Source: Synechococcales cyanobacterium S06
Lineage (GTDB): Bacteria; Cyanobacteriota; Cyanobacteriia; Cyanobacteriales; JAABRE01
NCBI GenBank assembly: GCA_011391125.1
Contig: JAABRE010000056.1
Location: 1 to 32,097 of the forward strand
Reading direction: 5' to 3'
Length of the DNA stretch: 32,097 nt
A model generated the notes under the pieces. It was not told the origin of the DNA. It searched no databases and was given only the letters and a program-made list of their open reading frames with translations. Positions 16,730 through 26,789 of the stretch are shown here, piece after piece; the stretch's first letter is position 1, and every line of letters begins with the position of its first letter. The position numbers and the translations under genes were made by a program.

Positions 16730-17731
16730 TTACCTTTTTAAACCTAATTTTTTCATCACTTTTTGCATTACAGTAGGAGGGGGATTATAGGGTTTTGGTT
16801 TACCACTAAATTGGGGCATTTTTTCTGGTTCATGTAAATAGCGATAATGCAAGAAAATATCCCGATAAGGTAACTCTAAATTTTCTCCATTACAAAGTCG
16901 AGTAAAAGCACTGGATGACACACCAATATAATGTAAATAAGTTAATCTTACTCCCTTATCATATAACACATGATCTTTATATTCAAAATGAGGAGATGTG
17001 ACAGAATTTCCTGTTTTTTGATCCGGTGGTAAATTGAGAGCAAAATTATAAACAGGAAGCTTAAGTCTCATTTTCAGATAATTTAAAAGAGACTGATTAG
17101 GAGCAGGAGGAAACAAAATTTCTCCTTCTCCTGAATTTAATTTTTCCACTATATAATCCCTTTCTTCAGGAGAAAATAAACCTCGTTTACCTCCATAAAA
17201 TCCGGCACAAAATATTTCAGATTCGATTCTTTCTTTACTAAAAATTTCTAATAATTTAGGGGATTTTAAATTAAAAATATGAGAGGGATCTTTATACTGA
17301 AAATCATACACAATAAAATCATCAATATCTAACTGTTTAAAAAGATAATCAAGGGAATTGAGGACCAAAATATCCGCATCAAAATAGACAAATTTCTCAA
17401 AAGGACTCTGAGGATCAAAAGCACAATAGCGACGATTCATACCAATACGATTTACGCCCTTGATCCCCTGTTCTTGCCAGCGAGATAAAGCATTAGGATG
17501 ACCTTGCCAACACCGATAGGAAAAATCTTCCCAAGGGCTAAAAATACTAGGATCATCAAGGAAATGGACATTTTTACGTCCAGAAATTTCCGCTTTAACC
17601 TTGTCAATTCGCTGATCATAAGCCATAACACAAACAGGGATTTCTGACCCCACATTGACCTCAATACTATTGAGAAAAGCCACCAGTTGATCGAAAACAA
17701 CATCATTGGCGACTGTATAAATTCCGTTCAT
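16730..17731 (-). CDS. GT-A-type sugar-nucleotide transferase-like protein (Npun_R2821/R2823 family), paralogue 1
   Basis: The 333-residue product starts MNGIYTVANDVVFDQLVAFLNSIE, aligned with the next gene, and has FVYFDADILVLNSLDYLF (about 113-130) with the DxD motif, then DDFIVYDFQYKD and FCAGFYGGKRGLFS. It leads the two-gene unit. It is divergent from the DUF2499 gene with 59 bp between them, which must hold both promoters. The family name is from memory; the fold call rests on the DxD motif. Confidence 0.75.
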   Translation of the reverse strand: MNGIYTVANDVVFDQLVAFLNSIEVNVGSEIPVCVMAYDQRIDKVKAEISGRKNVHFLDDPSIFSPWEDFSYRCWQGHPNALSRWQEQGIKGVNRIGMNRRYCAFDPQSPFEKFVYFDADILVLNSLDYLFKQLDIDDFIVYDFQYKDPSHIFNLKSPKLLEIFSKERIESEIFCAGFYGGKRGLFSPEERDYIVEKLNSGEGEILFPPAPNQSLLNYLKMRLKLPVYNFALNLPPDQKTGNSVTSPHFEYKDHVLYDKGVRLTYLHYIGVSSSAFTRLCNGENLELPYRDIFLHYRYLHEPEKMPQFSGKPKPYNPPPTVMQKVMKKLGLKR

Positions 17732-17790
17732 AATTTAAGCTTATAATTGAAAAATATTTTCGATTCTATCAGTTAAAAATTAAATTTGCT

Positions 17791-18093
17791 ATGCACGCAC
17801 TTTCAATTCCCACTTGGATTATACACATTTCTAGCGTCATCGAATGGATGGCTGCTATTTGGTTAGTTTGGACATACGGTGAAGTCAGCAAAAATTCCGC
17901 TTGGTATGGTTTATCTTTCGCTATGTTACCAGCTTTGGTGAGCGCCATGTGTGCTTGTACATGGCATTTTTTCGACAATTCTAACGCTTTAGAATGGTTG
18001 GTGACGGTGCAAGCATCAATGACCGTGGTTGGCAATTGCACCATGATGATGGCAGGTTGGTGGATTTGGCGACAAGCAAAATCAGAAGTTTAA
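17791..18093 (+). CDS. DUF2499 family membrane protein
   Basis: The 100-residue hydrophobic protein has about three membrane segments (8-28, 39-60, 70-93) and the conserved start HALSIPTWIIHISSVIEWMAA. DUF2499 proteins occur in cyanobacteria and plastids and have no established biochemical function. It is usually close to a DUF3593 gene; here that partner is at 18615, beyond an inserted toxin-antitoxin pair. Confidence 0.9.
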   Translation: MHALSIPTWIIHISSVIEWMAAIWLVWTYGEVSKNSAWYGLSFAMLPALVSAMCACTWHFFDNSNALEWLVTVQASMTVVGNCTMMMAGWWIWRQAKSEV

Positions 18094-18106
18094 GCAAAGA
18101 TAAATT

Positions 18107-18370
18107 ATGAACATTGAAGATGCTCTCAAAGAATTAGAAAATGAAAAAAATGTGAAATTTTCTCGTCTATTGAAAATAGCAGAAAACTTTTTTGGTAGTC
18201 CAAGAAATAAAGGTACAAGTCATTATCCTTTTAAAACTCCTTGACCGGGTGAGCCAAGAATTAATCTACAAAAAGGAGAAGGAGGAAAAGCAAAACCATA
18301 TCAAGTTAAACAAGTAAAAGCTGCTTTAATTAAACTTCAAGATATTAATAAAGGTGATCAAAATGATTAA
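18107..18370 (+). pseudogene. HicA-like toxin inactivated by an in-frame TGA
   Basis: Reading from the ATG at 18107 gives MNIEDALKELENEKNVKFSR and later GTSHYPFKTP, then TGA at 18242-18244 (codon 46). The same frame continues as PGEPRINLQKGEGGKAKPYQVKQVKAALIKLQ to a TAA at 18368-18370. HicA homologues of this type have FKTPWPG here, so a TGG (Trp) to TGA change is the simplest explanation. The conserved His is before the stop, but half the protein is lost. The 3' end overlaps the antitoxin ATG at 18363. Confidence 0.8.
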
Positions 18371-18605
18371 ATCAAAAGAAGAATATATCAAATATTACTC
18401 ATATTTAGTGGAGTATTCCTGGGAAGATGAAGCTTATATTGGGAAATGTCGAGAGTTAGGAATTATGGCCCATGGAGACAGTCAAGAAGAAGCTTTAATA
18501 GAAATTAAGGAAGCAACGAGGGTACATTTATTAATGTTAGAAGAAGATGGTGATGAAATACCAGAACCTTTTAGTTTAAGAAATTTAGTTAATAGTAAAA
18601 TTTAA
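18363..18605 (+). CDS. HicB-like antitoxin (partner toxin broken)
   Basis: The 80-residue acidic protein has a HicB core: YSYLVEYSWEDEAYIGKCRELGIMAHGDSQEEALIEIKEATRV. The ATG at 18363 is preferred to an in-frame GTG at 18354 because AAGGTGA precedes it. It overlaps the end of the ancestral toxin frame by 8 bp, the usual arrangement of toxin-first pairs. It is intact although its toxin carries a nonsense codon. Confidence 0.85.
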   Translation: MIKSKEEYIKYYSYLVEYSWEDEAYIGKCRELGIMAHGDSQEEALIEIKEATRVHLLMLEEDGDEIPEPFSLRNLVNSKI

Positions 18606-18614
18606 TCTAAAAAT

Positions 18615-18908
18615 ATGTCAAAAGAGACTTTATTTGCGTTGTCATTATTTCCTTATCTGGGTTTTTTATGGTTTATGACTAAAACTAAAGAAACCCCCCG
18701 TTTAGCATTAATTGGTTATTACTTATTATTAGTATTTGTAGCGGTGACAATTCCGGCGGGAATTTATGCGAAAATTCACTATAATGAGACTTTAGCTAAT
18801 ATTGATTGGTTACACGGTGGAGCAGAATTATTTTTAACTATTTCTAATGTTTTTGTCGTATTAGGTTTTCGAGAGGCCATTTTACAACAGAAAAAGAATA
18901 ACCAATAA
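18615..18908 (+). CDS. DUF3593 family membrane protein
   Basis: The 97-residue protein has about three hydrophobic segments (8-22, 30-52, 65-86) and a conserved WLHGGAELFLTISNVFVVLGFREA. It is a cyanobacteria/plastid family of unknown role that tends to accompany DUF2499. It starts 9 bp after the HicB stop, so it is now probably translated from a transcript that includes the toxin-antitoxin genes. Confidence 0.88.
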   Translation: MSKETLFALSLFPYLGFLWFMTKTKETPRLALIGYYLLLVFVAVTIPAGIYAKIHYNETLANIDWLHGGAELFLTISNVFVVLGFREAILQQKKNNQ

Positions 18909-18931
18909 TTTTGATAAGGAAAACTAAAAAG

Positions 18932-19192
18932 GTGCAGTTTGAATATGATTTGGTCAAAAATGAAACCAACAAAATTAAACATGGAATTGATTTTAAGGAG
19001 GCTCAAAAATTATGGAATGATCCTTTTAGATTAGAAATAGAGACTAAATCAGATTCTGAATCGAGGTTTATAATTATAGGTAAGATTGAAGATAAATATT
19101 GGTCTGCTATTATTACTTACCGTAATAATGGTATTAGAATTATCTCAGTGAGAAGAGCAAAAAATAAGGAAATAAAATATTATGAAAGCTGA
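18932..19192 (+). CDS. brnT: BrnT family ribonuclease toxin
   Basis: The 86-residue toxin has the BrnT start FEYDLVKNETNKIKHGIDFKEAQKLWND, a central IIGKIEDKYWSAIITYR and the C-terminal RIISVRRAKNKE. BrnT is a RelE-like ribonuclease. The GTG at 18932 was chosen because it gives the standard N-terminus; a TTG at 18911 would add seven residues. AAGGA lies about 11 bp upstream. It overlaps the antitoxin gene by 11 bp. Confidence 0.88.
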   Translation: MQFEYDLVKNETNKIKHGIDFKEAQKLWNDPFRLEIETKSDSESRFIIIGKIEDKYWSAIITYRNNGIRIISVRRAKNKEIKYYES

Positions 19193-19415
19193 AGAGTTAG
19201 ATAAAAAGTTTGATGAAGGTGAGGATATTCTTGATTATTGTGATTTATCTACTGCAAAACGTCCGGGTTTAGAAACTAATAATATTACCATTAATTTACC
19301 TCAATGGTTATTAAGAACTATGGAAAAGGAAGCGCAAAAAATAGGAGTTAATACTGAAACTATCATTAAATTTCGGTTAGCTGAATATTACAATCATCAA
19401 ACAATTAAGGATTAA
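19182..19415 (+). CDS. brnA: BrnA/CopG-like antitoxin
   Basis: The 77-residue protein begins with an acidic segment (EELDKKFDEGEDILDYCDLS) that would cover the toxin, and ends with a ribbon-helix-helix-like part (NNITINLPQWLLRTMEKEAQKIGVNTETIIKFRLAE) for DNA binding. The overlap with brnT and the order toxin-antitoxin fit the BrnTA system. BrnA is inferred from the partner; a generic CopG antitoxin is the alternative name. Confidence 0.82.
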   Translation: MKAEELDKKFDEGEDILDYCDLSTAKRPGLETNNITINLPQWLLRTMEKEAQKIGVNTETIIKFRLAEYYNHQTIKD

Positions 19416-19442
19416 AAAAATGTAAGGTGGACTGTCGTGAAA

Positions 19443-19489
19443 GTAGGGGCACTCCGGCCGTTCGGGGGGCGCACGCAATGCGCCCCTAC
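19443..19489. repeat. GGCCG-type inverted repeat, variant with a second inner hairpin
   Basis: GTAGGGGC (19443-19450) and GCCCCTAC (19482-19489) form the ends. Inside are CCGGCCG and a GGGGCGCA/TGCGCCCC hairpin. It lies between the convergent brnA and ftsH genes, so it may terminate both. It shares ends with 4744-4771 and 23700-23727. Confidence 0.65.
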
Positions 19490-19508
19490 GCGCAACTACA
19501 AACCTTAA

Positions 19509-21395
19509 TTACAGTTGGGGTACAAACTGCTCTTTTTCGGGAACAATCGTATATTCAGCGACAATCTGGCGTAATTCTTCGCCGCCAATGGTCTCTTTTT
19601 CAATTAAGAGGTCAACCAAACGGTCAATTACCTCGCGGTTATCACGAATGATTTTACGAGCAAGTTGGTGCGCTTGTTCGGCGATCACCTTTACTTGGTC
19701 ATCAATACGAGCGGCGACTTTCTCGGAATATTCGGATCGACTCATTAAGCCACCACCGAGGAAAACTTCACCACTTTGGCTTTCCAAAGAAAGCGGACCC
19801 AAATCACTCATTCCAAAACGAGTCACCATTTGACGAGCCATTCCCGAAACCATTTGCAAGTCTCCGCCAGCACCGGTGGTAACTTCATCGTAGCCGAAGA
19901 CTTCTTCTTCGGCGGCACGGCCACCTAAAGCTCCAGAAATGCGCGCCATTAATTGGGATTTACTGGTTAAACCCTGCTCCTCATTAGGTGTAAACCAAGT
20001 CAACCCTTGCGCTTGACCACGGGGAATCAAGGTGACTTTCTGCACAGGATCATGGTCTTTTAATAAAGTACCTACGATCGCATGGCCAACTTCGTGGTAG
20101 GCAATCAAACGCTTGCTCTTGCTATCAACTAAAGGAGTGCCTTCCATACCAGCAATGACGCGATCGACAGCATCATCAACTTCTAACATAGTAATCGCTT
20201 CTTTGCGACGACGAGCGGTTAAAATGGCCGCTTCGTTGAGTAAATTCGCTAAATCAGCACCACTAAAACCGGGGGTACGACGAGCGATGGCTTCTAAGGA
20301 AATTTCAGGAGCTAATTTTTTGTTACGCGCGTGAACTTCCAAAACGCCGATTCTTCCTTTAATATCAGGGGTATCCACCGTTACTTGACGGTCAAAACGA
20401 CCTGGACGCATTAACGCAGAATCAAGGACATCAGGCCGGTTAGTGGCTGCGATAATAATAATACCGGTATTACCTTCAAAACCGTCCATTTCCGTGAGTA
20501 ACTGGTTTAAAGTTTGCTCCCGTTCATCATTTCCGCCACCAATACCAGCGCCACGTTGACGGCCTACCGCATCAATTTCATCAATAAAGATGAGACAGGG
20601 AGCGTTTTCCTTAGCTTTTTTGAATAAATCGCGGACACGGGAAGCACCCACACCGACGAACATTTCCACAAATTCCGAACCAGAAATGCTAAAAAAAGGT
20701 ACACCAGCTTCACCAGCGATCGCCTTTGCCAATAAAGTCTTACCAGTTCCCGGAGGACCGACTAAAAGAACACCTTTAGGAATTTTCGCACCAACTGCGG
20801 TGAATTTTTCAGGCAGTTTCAAGAAAGTGACAACTTCCTGTAACTCCTCCTTCGCTTCCTCAATACCGGCCACATCATCAAACATAACGCCAGTTTTGGC
20901 TTCCATCATAAAACGCGCTTTGGATTTACCAAAATTCATCGCTTGGCCAGGACCCCCGGGCATATTATTAGAACGACGGAATAGGAAAAATAACGCGCCA
21001 ATTAATAAAACTGGGAAAAGCAAATTGCCCAACAAACCCCAAATTAAGCCATTACTTTGCATGGGGTGGGAATCTAAGGCAATATTCGCTTCTCTGAGTT
21101 TCGTGATTAATTCTGGGGAATTACCGGGTAAATCAACGCGTAATTTTTGTAAACGGTTGTCCAAATCAGGGTCGATCGCCTGTACAATGGCTGTGCGTCC
21201 ATTTTCGTAGAGGTCAACACTAGCAACTCTACCTCCTTCGATGTATTCGAGAAAGCGGCCGTAACTCATACGAGTGCTGGCGGTATTATTGCCCATATTT
21301 GCTTCGGTTGTTGAAAAAGTGCCTTGGAATAGGAAAAATCCAATCACCAAAGCTGGCAAAGTCCACAGTAGTAAAGTTCTCCAGGAAAATTTCAT
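19509..21395 (-). CDS. ftsH2: ATP-dependent zinc metalloprotease FtsH (FtsH2/Slr0228 type)
   Basis: The 628-residue hexameric membrane AAA+ protease has two N-terminal membrane segments (about 8-24 and 118-139) flanking a lumenal domain, Walker A GPPGTGKT (213-220), Walker B IFIDEID (269-275), the SRH region [18 protein letters not shown] and the zinc site HEVGH (434-438). The sequence start [11 protein letters not shown] and C-terminus match the Synechocystis Slr0228 type. That protein works with FtsH3 in removing photodamaged D1 during photosystem II repair; the role here is inferred from similarity. Confidence 0.96.
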   Translation of the reverse strand: MKFSWRTLLLWTLPALVIGFFLFQGTFSTTEANMGNNTASTRMSYGRFLEYIEGGRVASVDLYENGRTAIVQAIDPDLDNRLQKLRVDLPGNSPELITKLREANIALDSHPMQSNGLIWGLLGNLLFPVLLIGALFFLFRRSNNMPGGPGQAMNFGKSKARFMMEAKTGVMFDDVAGIEEAKEELQEVVTFLKLPEKFTAVGAKIPKGVLLVGPPGTGKTLLAKAIAGEAGVPFFSISGSEFVEMFVGVGASRVRDLFKKAKENAPCLIFIDEIDAVGRQRGAGIGGGNDEREQTLNQLLTEMDGFEGNTGIIIIAATNRPDVLDSALMRPGRFDRQVTVDTPDIKGRIGVLEVHARNKKLAPEISLEAIARRTPGFSGADLANLLNEAAILTARRRKEAITMLEVDDAVDRVIAGMEGTPLVDSKSKRLIAYHEVGHAIVGTLLKDHDPVQKVTLIPRGQAQGLTWFTPNEEQGLTSKSQLMARISGALGGRAAEEEVFGYDEVTTGAGGDLQMVSGMARQMVTRFGMSDLGPLSLESQSGEVFLGGGLMSRSEYSEKVAARIDDQVKVIAEQAHQLARKIIRDNREVIDRLVDLLIEKETIGGEELRQIVAEYTIVPEKEQFVPQL

Positions 21396-21545
21396 AGTTG
21401 TTCTTTATGGTTATTTTATGTCAGAAGTTGGTTAGCGTTTTTGCTTACCATATTATTGTATGTTTGTCAAGGGTTTAGACGAAATTAAATTAACTTCTTA
21501 ATAAATTGTAATATATTTTCTCAGAAATGTGGCAAGCATTAATGA
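21396..21545. other. ftsH upstream region
   Basis: This AT-rich stretch is upstream of ftsH2 and should hold its promoter. No distinct motif or ORF is visible before the transposase remnant. Confidence 0.4.
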
Positions 21546-21731
21546 ACTACCCCGACTTGCCGAATAATTGCTAAGGCCATTGCAGACCATTTAAACAAAT
21601 ATTACTGGAAACCCGTGTTTTGGACAAAAGCTTATTGCGCAATATCGGCTGGTGGAGCGCCATTAGAAGTTATTAACTCGTATATAGAAGAGCAGAAAAA
21701 AGTCGAGGATGCTTATAGTGATTCCAATTAA
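21546..21731 (+). pseudogene. IS200/IS605-type TnpA, C-terminal remnant
   Basis: The open frame from 21546 to the TAA at 21729-21731 encodes AIADHLNKYYWKPVFWTKAY followed by CAISAGGAPLEVINSYIEEQ, the end of an IS200/IS605 Y1 transposase. The HUH motif and tyrosine, which lie upstream in the intact enzyme, are missing. No start codon, accessory tnpB or recognisable element end is nearby, so this is debris. Confidence 0.7.
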
Positions 21732-21752
21732 GATTAAAACAGTTGAAAAATA

Positions 21753-21793
21753 GGTTCGTAGTTGCGCTTTAGCGCTTTTTAGGACTAAAGTCC
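21753..21793. repeat. GGTTCGTAGTTGCGCTTTAGCGC dispersed repeat, copy 2
   Basis: The copy begins GGTTCGTAGTTGCGC with the hairpin GCGCTTTAGCGC, then a second inverted pair GGACT/AGTCC. Copies are at 25054-25077 (same orientation) and 11896-11919 (inverted). It follows the tnpA remnant directly. Confidence 0.65.
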
Positions 21794-21867
21794 AACAACA
21801 AACTAAAAACTTTTGTTTAATTTTTATTTGGAATTACTATAAATACTGGTTCGACCTAAACAGGCCC

Positions 21868-21975
21868 CTAAAGAGGAGCGGGGAATGCGGTCCTACATTT
21901 TTGTTCAAATTCACTAAAACGAATATTTTTAGGGTTATTTTTGGCTTTCTCAAGCATTTTATTTTTTCTACTCAT
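21868..21975 (-). pseudogene. HicA-like toxin, 5' fragment
   Basis: From the ATG at 21975 the frame encodes MSRKNKMLEKAKNNPKNIRF followed by SEFEQKC, the N-terminus of a second type of HicA-like toxin. It then changes to unrelated sequence (RTAFPAPL) and stops. The change point coincides with a GC-rich hairpin repeat (CCCC/GGGG around 21864-21884), so the rest of the gene was lost or replaced. MITE copy 1 lies 9 bp upstream of the ATG, removing its natural 5' region. No HicB partner remains. The family call rests on 27 residues. Confidence 0.5.
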
Positions 21976-21984
21976 CTTGTAACT

Positions 21985-22186
21985 AGGGTTTACGGAAAAA
22001 AGCTGAAAGCTATGTAGATCAACACTTTTAAGTTGGTTGGACTTGAATTAAGTGCAAGGAGTTCAACAAATAATAGTACAAAACCTTACATTTACGGGGA
22101 TTAATCAAGATTTTTGCTCGTCAAAAGACGCAGTCAAACTATCAACTATCAACTCGCCCTCACCAGCCATTTATTCAACAAACCCT
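21985..22186. mobile_element. MITE copy 1 (202 bp), AGGGTTT/AAACCCT ends, AACT duplication
   Basis: The element begins AGGGTTTACGGAAAAAAG and ends CATTTATTCAACAAACCCT, which are imperfect inverted repeats. It is flanked by AACT at 21981-21984 and 22187-22190. It has no coding capacity. It is closely similar to 27163-27378 along its whole length but has two fewer CAACTAT heptamer units (14 bp shorter). This is a non-autonomous element; the transposase that moves it is not in the window. Confidence 0.88.
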
Positions 22187-22206
22187 AACTAGATACAGTT
22201 ACAAAT

Positions 22207-22243
22207 AAAAAAACCGATTTCCTGTTCTGAAATCGGTTTTTTT
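22207..22243 (-). terminator. Rho-independent terminator of petH
   Basis: The arm ending ACCGATTTC (to 22221) pairs with GAAATCGGT (from 22229), with A-runs and T-runs outside and a 7-nt loop. It lies 39 bp past the petH stop. The symmetric A/T flanks would let it work on both strands, also shielding petH from plus-strand transcription. Confidence 0.85.
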
Positions 22244-22281
22244 TTAAGACATTTAAACTTAGCTAAAAAATTGTTAATTGA

Positions 22282-23970
<1,689 letters not shown>

Positions 23971-24972
23971 ATGAGCAATCAGCTAGACCGTGTGGTTATT
24001 ATTGGTGTGGCCGGTGATTCCGGTTGTGGTAAATCTACTTTTTTACGTCGTCTCATCGATCTATTCGGCGAAGAATTCATGACGGTTATCTGTCTTGATG
24101 ACTATCATAGTCTTGACCGTAAAGGTAGAAAGGAAGCAGGTGTTACTGCACTTGATCCTAGAGCTAACAATTTTGACCTCATGTATGAGCAAATTAAAGC
24201 CCTTAAAAATGGTCAAGCTATTGATAAACCGATCTACAATCACGAAACCGGTATGCTAGATCCAGCCGAAAGGATCGAACCCAATAAGGTGATTGTGGTT
24301 GAAGGCTTACATCCTCTTTTTGATGAAAGAGTTCGTTCTTTGCTCGATTTCAGCGTTTATCTCGATATTTCCGATGAAGTTAAAATTAATTGGAAAATTC
24401 AGCGTGATATGGCCGAAAGAGGTCATACCTATGAGGATGTTCTCGCTTCTATTAATGCTAGAAAACCAGATTTTAGCGCCTACATCGAACCCCAAAGAGA
24501 GTTTGCTGATGTGGTAATTCAGGTTTTACCCACTCAATTAGTCGAAGATAAGCAAAGTCCTCTTTTACGAGTTCGCTTAATTCAAAAAGAAGGTATCGAC
24601 GGTTTCCAACCTGTTTATTTATTCGATGAAGGTTCTACCATTGACTGGAGACCCTGTGGCCGTAAGTTGACCTGTACTTACCCCGGTATCAAAATGTACT
24701 ATGGTCCTGACAACTACTATGGCCATGAAGTCTCCATTTTAGAAATCGACGGTCAATTTGATAACCTCGAAGAAATGATCTATGTTGAAAGTCACCTCAG
24801 TAAAACCGGAACTAAGTTCTATGGTGAAATGACTGAGTTATTACTCAAACATAAGGATTACCCCGGTACAAACAATGGTACTGGTTTATTCCAAGTTTTG
24901 GTCGGCCTCAAAATGCGCGAAAGCTATGAATATATTACTGCTGCAAGCGCTAAAGTAGCTGCTACTGTCTAA
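23971..24972 (+). CDS. prk: Phosphoribulokinase
   Basis: The 333-residue Calvin-cycle enzyme makes ribulose-1,5-bisphosphate from ribulose-5-phosphate and ATP. The P-loop GVAGDSGCGKST (12-23) includes regulatory Cys19; Cys41 in VICLDDYHS is its redox partner, and the pair allows thioredoxin/CP12 control. A further conserved region is VVVEGLHPLFD (about 108-118). The ATG at 23971 with GAGGGAAGCT upstream gives the normal N-terminus; an in-frame extension to 23935 is not supported. A good terminator follows at 24986. Confidence 0.97.
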   Translation: MSNQLDRVVIIGVAGDSGCGKSTFLRRLIDLFGEEFMTVICLDDYHSLDRKGRKEAGVTALDPRANNFDLMYEQIKALKNGQAIDKPIYNHETGMLDPAERIEPNKVIVVEGLHPLFDERVRSLLDFSVYLDISDEVKINWKIQRDMAERGHTYEDVLASINARKPDFSAYIEPQREFADVVIQVLPTQLVEDKQSPLLRVRLIQKEGIDGFQPVYLFDEGSTIDWRPCGRKLTCTYPGIKMYYGPDNYYGHEVSILEIDGQFDNLEEMIYVESHLSKTGTKFYGEMTELLLKHKDYPGTNNGTGLFQVLVGLKMRESYEYITAASAKVAATV

Positions 24973-24985
24973 TTTTTTTCCCCGT

Positions 24986-25012
24986 AGAGTAGGCATTTTG
25001 CCTGCTCTTTTT
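24986..25012 (+). terminator. Rho-independent terminator of prk
   Basis: AGAGTAGGCA (24986-24995) pairs with TGCCTGCTCT (24999-25008) with one G-U and a TTT loop, followed by a T-run to 25012. It starts 13 bp past the prk stop. Confidence 0.9.
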
Positions 25013-25053
25013 CAAGTAAGTAGGTAGTCATAAATAAAAGATCAATGAATAAA

Positions 25054-25077
25054 GGTTCGTAGTTGCGCTTTAGCGCT
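25054..25077. repeat. GGTTCGTAGTTGCGCTTTAGCGC dispersed repeat, copy 3
   Basis: Nearly identical to the start of the copy at 21753 and inverted relative to 11896-11919. It lies between the prk terminator and the small membrane-protein gene. Short TCAACT-type heptamer runs follow near 25155. Confidence 0.65.
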
Positions 25078-25168
25078 CTTAGACTTAATTCCGAAGTCAA
25101 AAGATACTTTTGCATTTTTACGTTTAATTGTAACCACCTACTTAATAACTAATAACTATCAACTAAAT

Positions 25169-25420
25169 ATGAGATTTTGGTTATTAACTGTATTTTTATT
25201 GTTTGCTTTGGTTCAGTTTTTTCAATGGTTAAAGGGTTTTGCTTTGCCTTTTCCTCTTTCTATTTTAGGAGGAGCTTTATTGGCGATCGCCTCTAATTAC
25301 GACAAGGGAATAACTGCTTTTTTAACTGTTAAATCCACCACCGAAAAACCCCTTCATCAAACCGCTATTTTACTTGAGGAAATTCAACTTTTAGAAGGCG
25401 AAAAATCAAATCTTAACTGA
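25169..25420 (+). CDS. Small membrane protein of unknown function
   Basis: The 83-residue product has two hydrophobic segments (about 4-20 and 25-43; MRFWLLTVFLLFALVQFF and LSILGGALLAIASNY) and a polar C-terminus with HQTAILLEEIQLLEGEK that may be helical. No family is recognised. It lies 107 bp upstream of carA on the same strand. It contains a HIP1 octamer. Codon use resembles that of its neighbours, so it is probably real. Confidence 0.65.
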   Translation: MRFWLLTVFLLFALVQFFQWLKGFALPFPLSILGGALLAIASNYDKGITAFLTVKSTTEKPLHQTAILLEEIQLLEGEKSNLN

Positions 25421-25527
25421 TAACTCTCAACTCTCAATTATCAACAAACTTTAACCAAATAACCGTCTTGCCTTAGACAATAACTGCTAAAATCCTATTT
25501 GATAGTTACCATTAAATTGTATTTTTC

Positions 25528-26685
25528 ATGAATATTGATCAACTTTCCCCCGCTCTTTTAATCCTCGAAGATGGAACTTCCTATCAAGGTTGGTCATTTG
25601 GTGCGATCGGTACTACCATTGGTGAGGTAGTCTTTAACACGGGAATGAGTGGTTATCAAGAAGTTTTAACGGACCCTAGTTATTCTGGTCAAATTGTTAT
25701 TTTCACCTATCCCGAATTAGGTAATGTGGGTGTTAATCCTGATGATGATGAATCCGCCTTTCCCCACGTTAAAGGTGTCATTGCGCGCAATATTCCTAAA
25801 AGACCAAGTAATTGGCGTTCTACCCAATCATTACCTGACTATTTGACACAACACAAAATTCCGGGGATTTATGGAATTGATACCAGAGATTTAACCCGCA
25901 AAATTCGGGTTTCTGGTGCGATGAATGGGGCAATTTCCACGGAAATTCTTGAACCAGAACAGTTACTGATGAAGGTGCAAGCTGCTCCCAAAATGGCCGG
26001 TTTAAACTTGGTTAAGGAAGTCACCACGAAAAATGTTTATGAATGGTCCGAAACCACCGATGAACATTGGGAATTTAGCCCCAAAACTGAGCAACTTCAA
26101 GGGGAAAATTTAACCGTCGTGGCGATCGATTTTGGAGTCAAACGCAACATTTTGAAACGTTTGGCCAGTTATGGCTGTAAAGTCATTGTTGTCCCTGCTT
26201 CCACTCCCGCCGAGGAAATTTTAAAGTATAATCCTGATGGTATTTTCCTGTCTAATGGTCCTGGAGATCCAGCAGCGGTGACAGAAGGTATTACCACCAC
26301 TGAAGCTATTTTAAAGGCAAAATTACCCACTTTTGGCATTTGTATGGGACACCAAATTTTAGGTTTGTCTTTAGGTGCGGAAACATTCAAACTAAAATTT
26401 GGACATCGGGGACTCAATCAACCCACTGGTTTAAGCCAACAACAAGTGGAAATTACCAGTCAAAATCACGGTTTTGCCATCACAGAGGAGTCTTTGGGAG
26501 CGGATGTGGAGATAACCCATCTTAACCTAAATGATCGCACTGTCGCAGGTTTAAAACACAAAACTTTACCATTCTTTTCTGTACAATACCACCCCGAAGC
26601 CAGTCCGGGTCCCCACGATGCAGATTATTTATTTGCCAAATTTGTCGAGTCGATGAAGGAACATAAGGAAAAAACAGCGAAATAA
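25528..26685 (+). CDS. carA: Carbamoyl-phosphate synthase small subunit
   Basis: The 385-residue glutamine amidotransferase subunit feeds ammonia to CarB for arginine and pyrimidine synthesis. The N-terminal domain (1 to about 150) begins with [16 protein letters not shown]. The class I GATase domain carries nucleophile Cys272 in FGICMGHQ, then His355 and Glu357 in YHPEASPGP. Length is standard. carB is not adjacent, which is common in cyanobacteria. Confidence 0.97.
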   Translation: MNIDQLSPALLILEDGTSYQGWSFGAIGTTIGEVVFNTGMSGYQEVLTDPSYSGQIVIFTYPELGNVGVNPDDDESAFPHVKGVIARNIPKRPSNWRSTQSLPDYLTQHKIPGIYGIDTRDLTRKIRVSGAMNGAISTEILEPEQLLMKVQAAPKMAGLNLVKEVTTKNVYEWSETTDEHWEFSPKTEQLQGENLTVVAIDFGVKRNILKRLASYGCKVIVVPASTPAEEILKYNPDGIFLSNGPGDPAAVTEGITTTEAILKAKLPTFGICMGHQILGLSLGAETFKLKFGHRGLNQPTGLSQQQVEITSQNHGFAITEESLGADVEITHLNLNDRTVAGLKHKTLPFFSVQYHPEASPGPHDADYLFAKFVESMKEHKEKTAK

Positions 26686-26700
26686 ATTTAGGAATTATGG

Positions 26701-26735
26701 ATTATGAAAATTAACTTTTATAATTCATAATTTTT
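26701..26735 (+). terminator. Weak hairpin after carA
   Basis: ATTATGAA (26701-26708) pairs with TTCATAAT (26724-26731), followed by Ts. The stem is AT-only and the loop is 15 nt, so it is a weak terminator candidate for carA. Confidence 0.35.
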
Positions 26736-26789
26736 AATAGCAAATCAAACAATGATTGATTAAGTAGCAGCAATTAACTGATTTAATCT

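Noticed and set aside
20590-21210. 206-codon plus-strand ORF
   Set aside because: It is fully antisense to the strongly conserved ftsH2 and its translation has no recognisable family; it reflects codon bias of the real gene.
22207-22243. Operator in front of a plus-strand gene
   Set aside because: The symmetric A/T-flanked stem directly after petH is best explained as a terminator; no plus-strand gene starts nearby.
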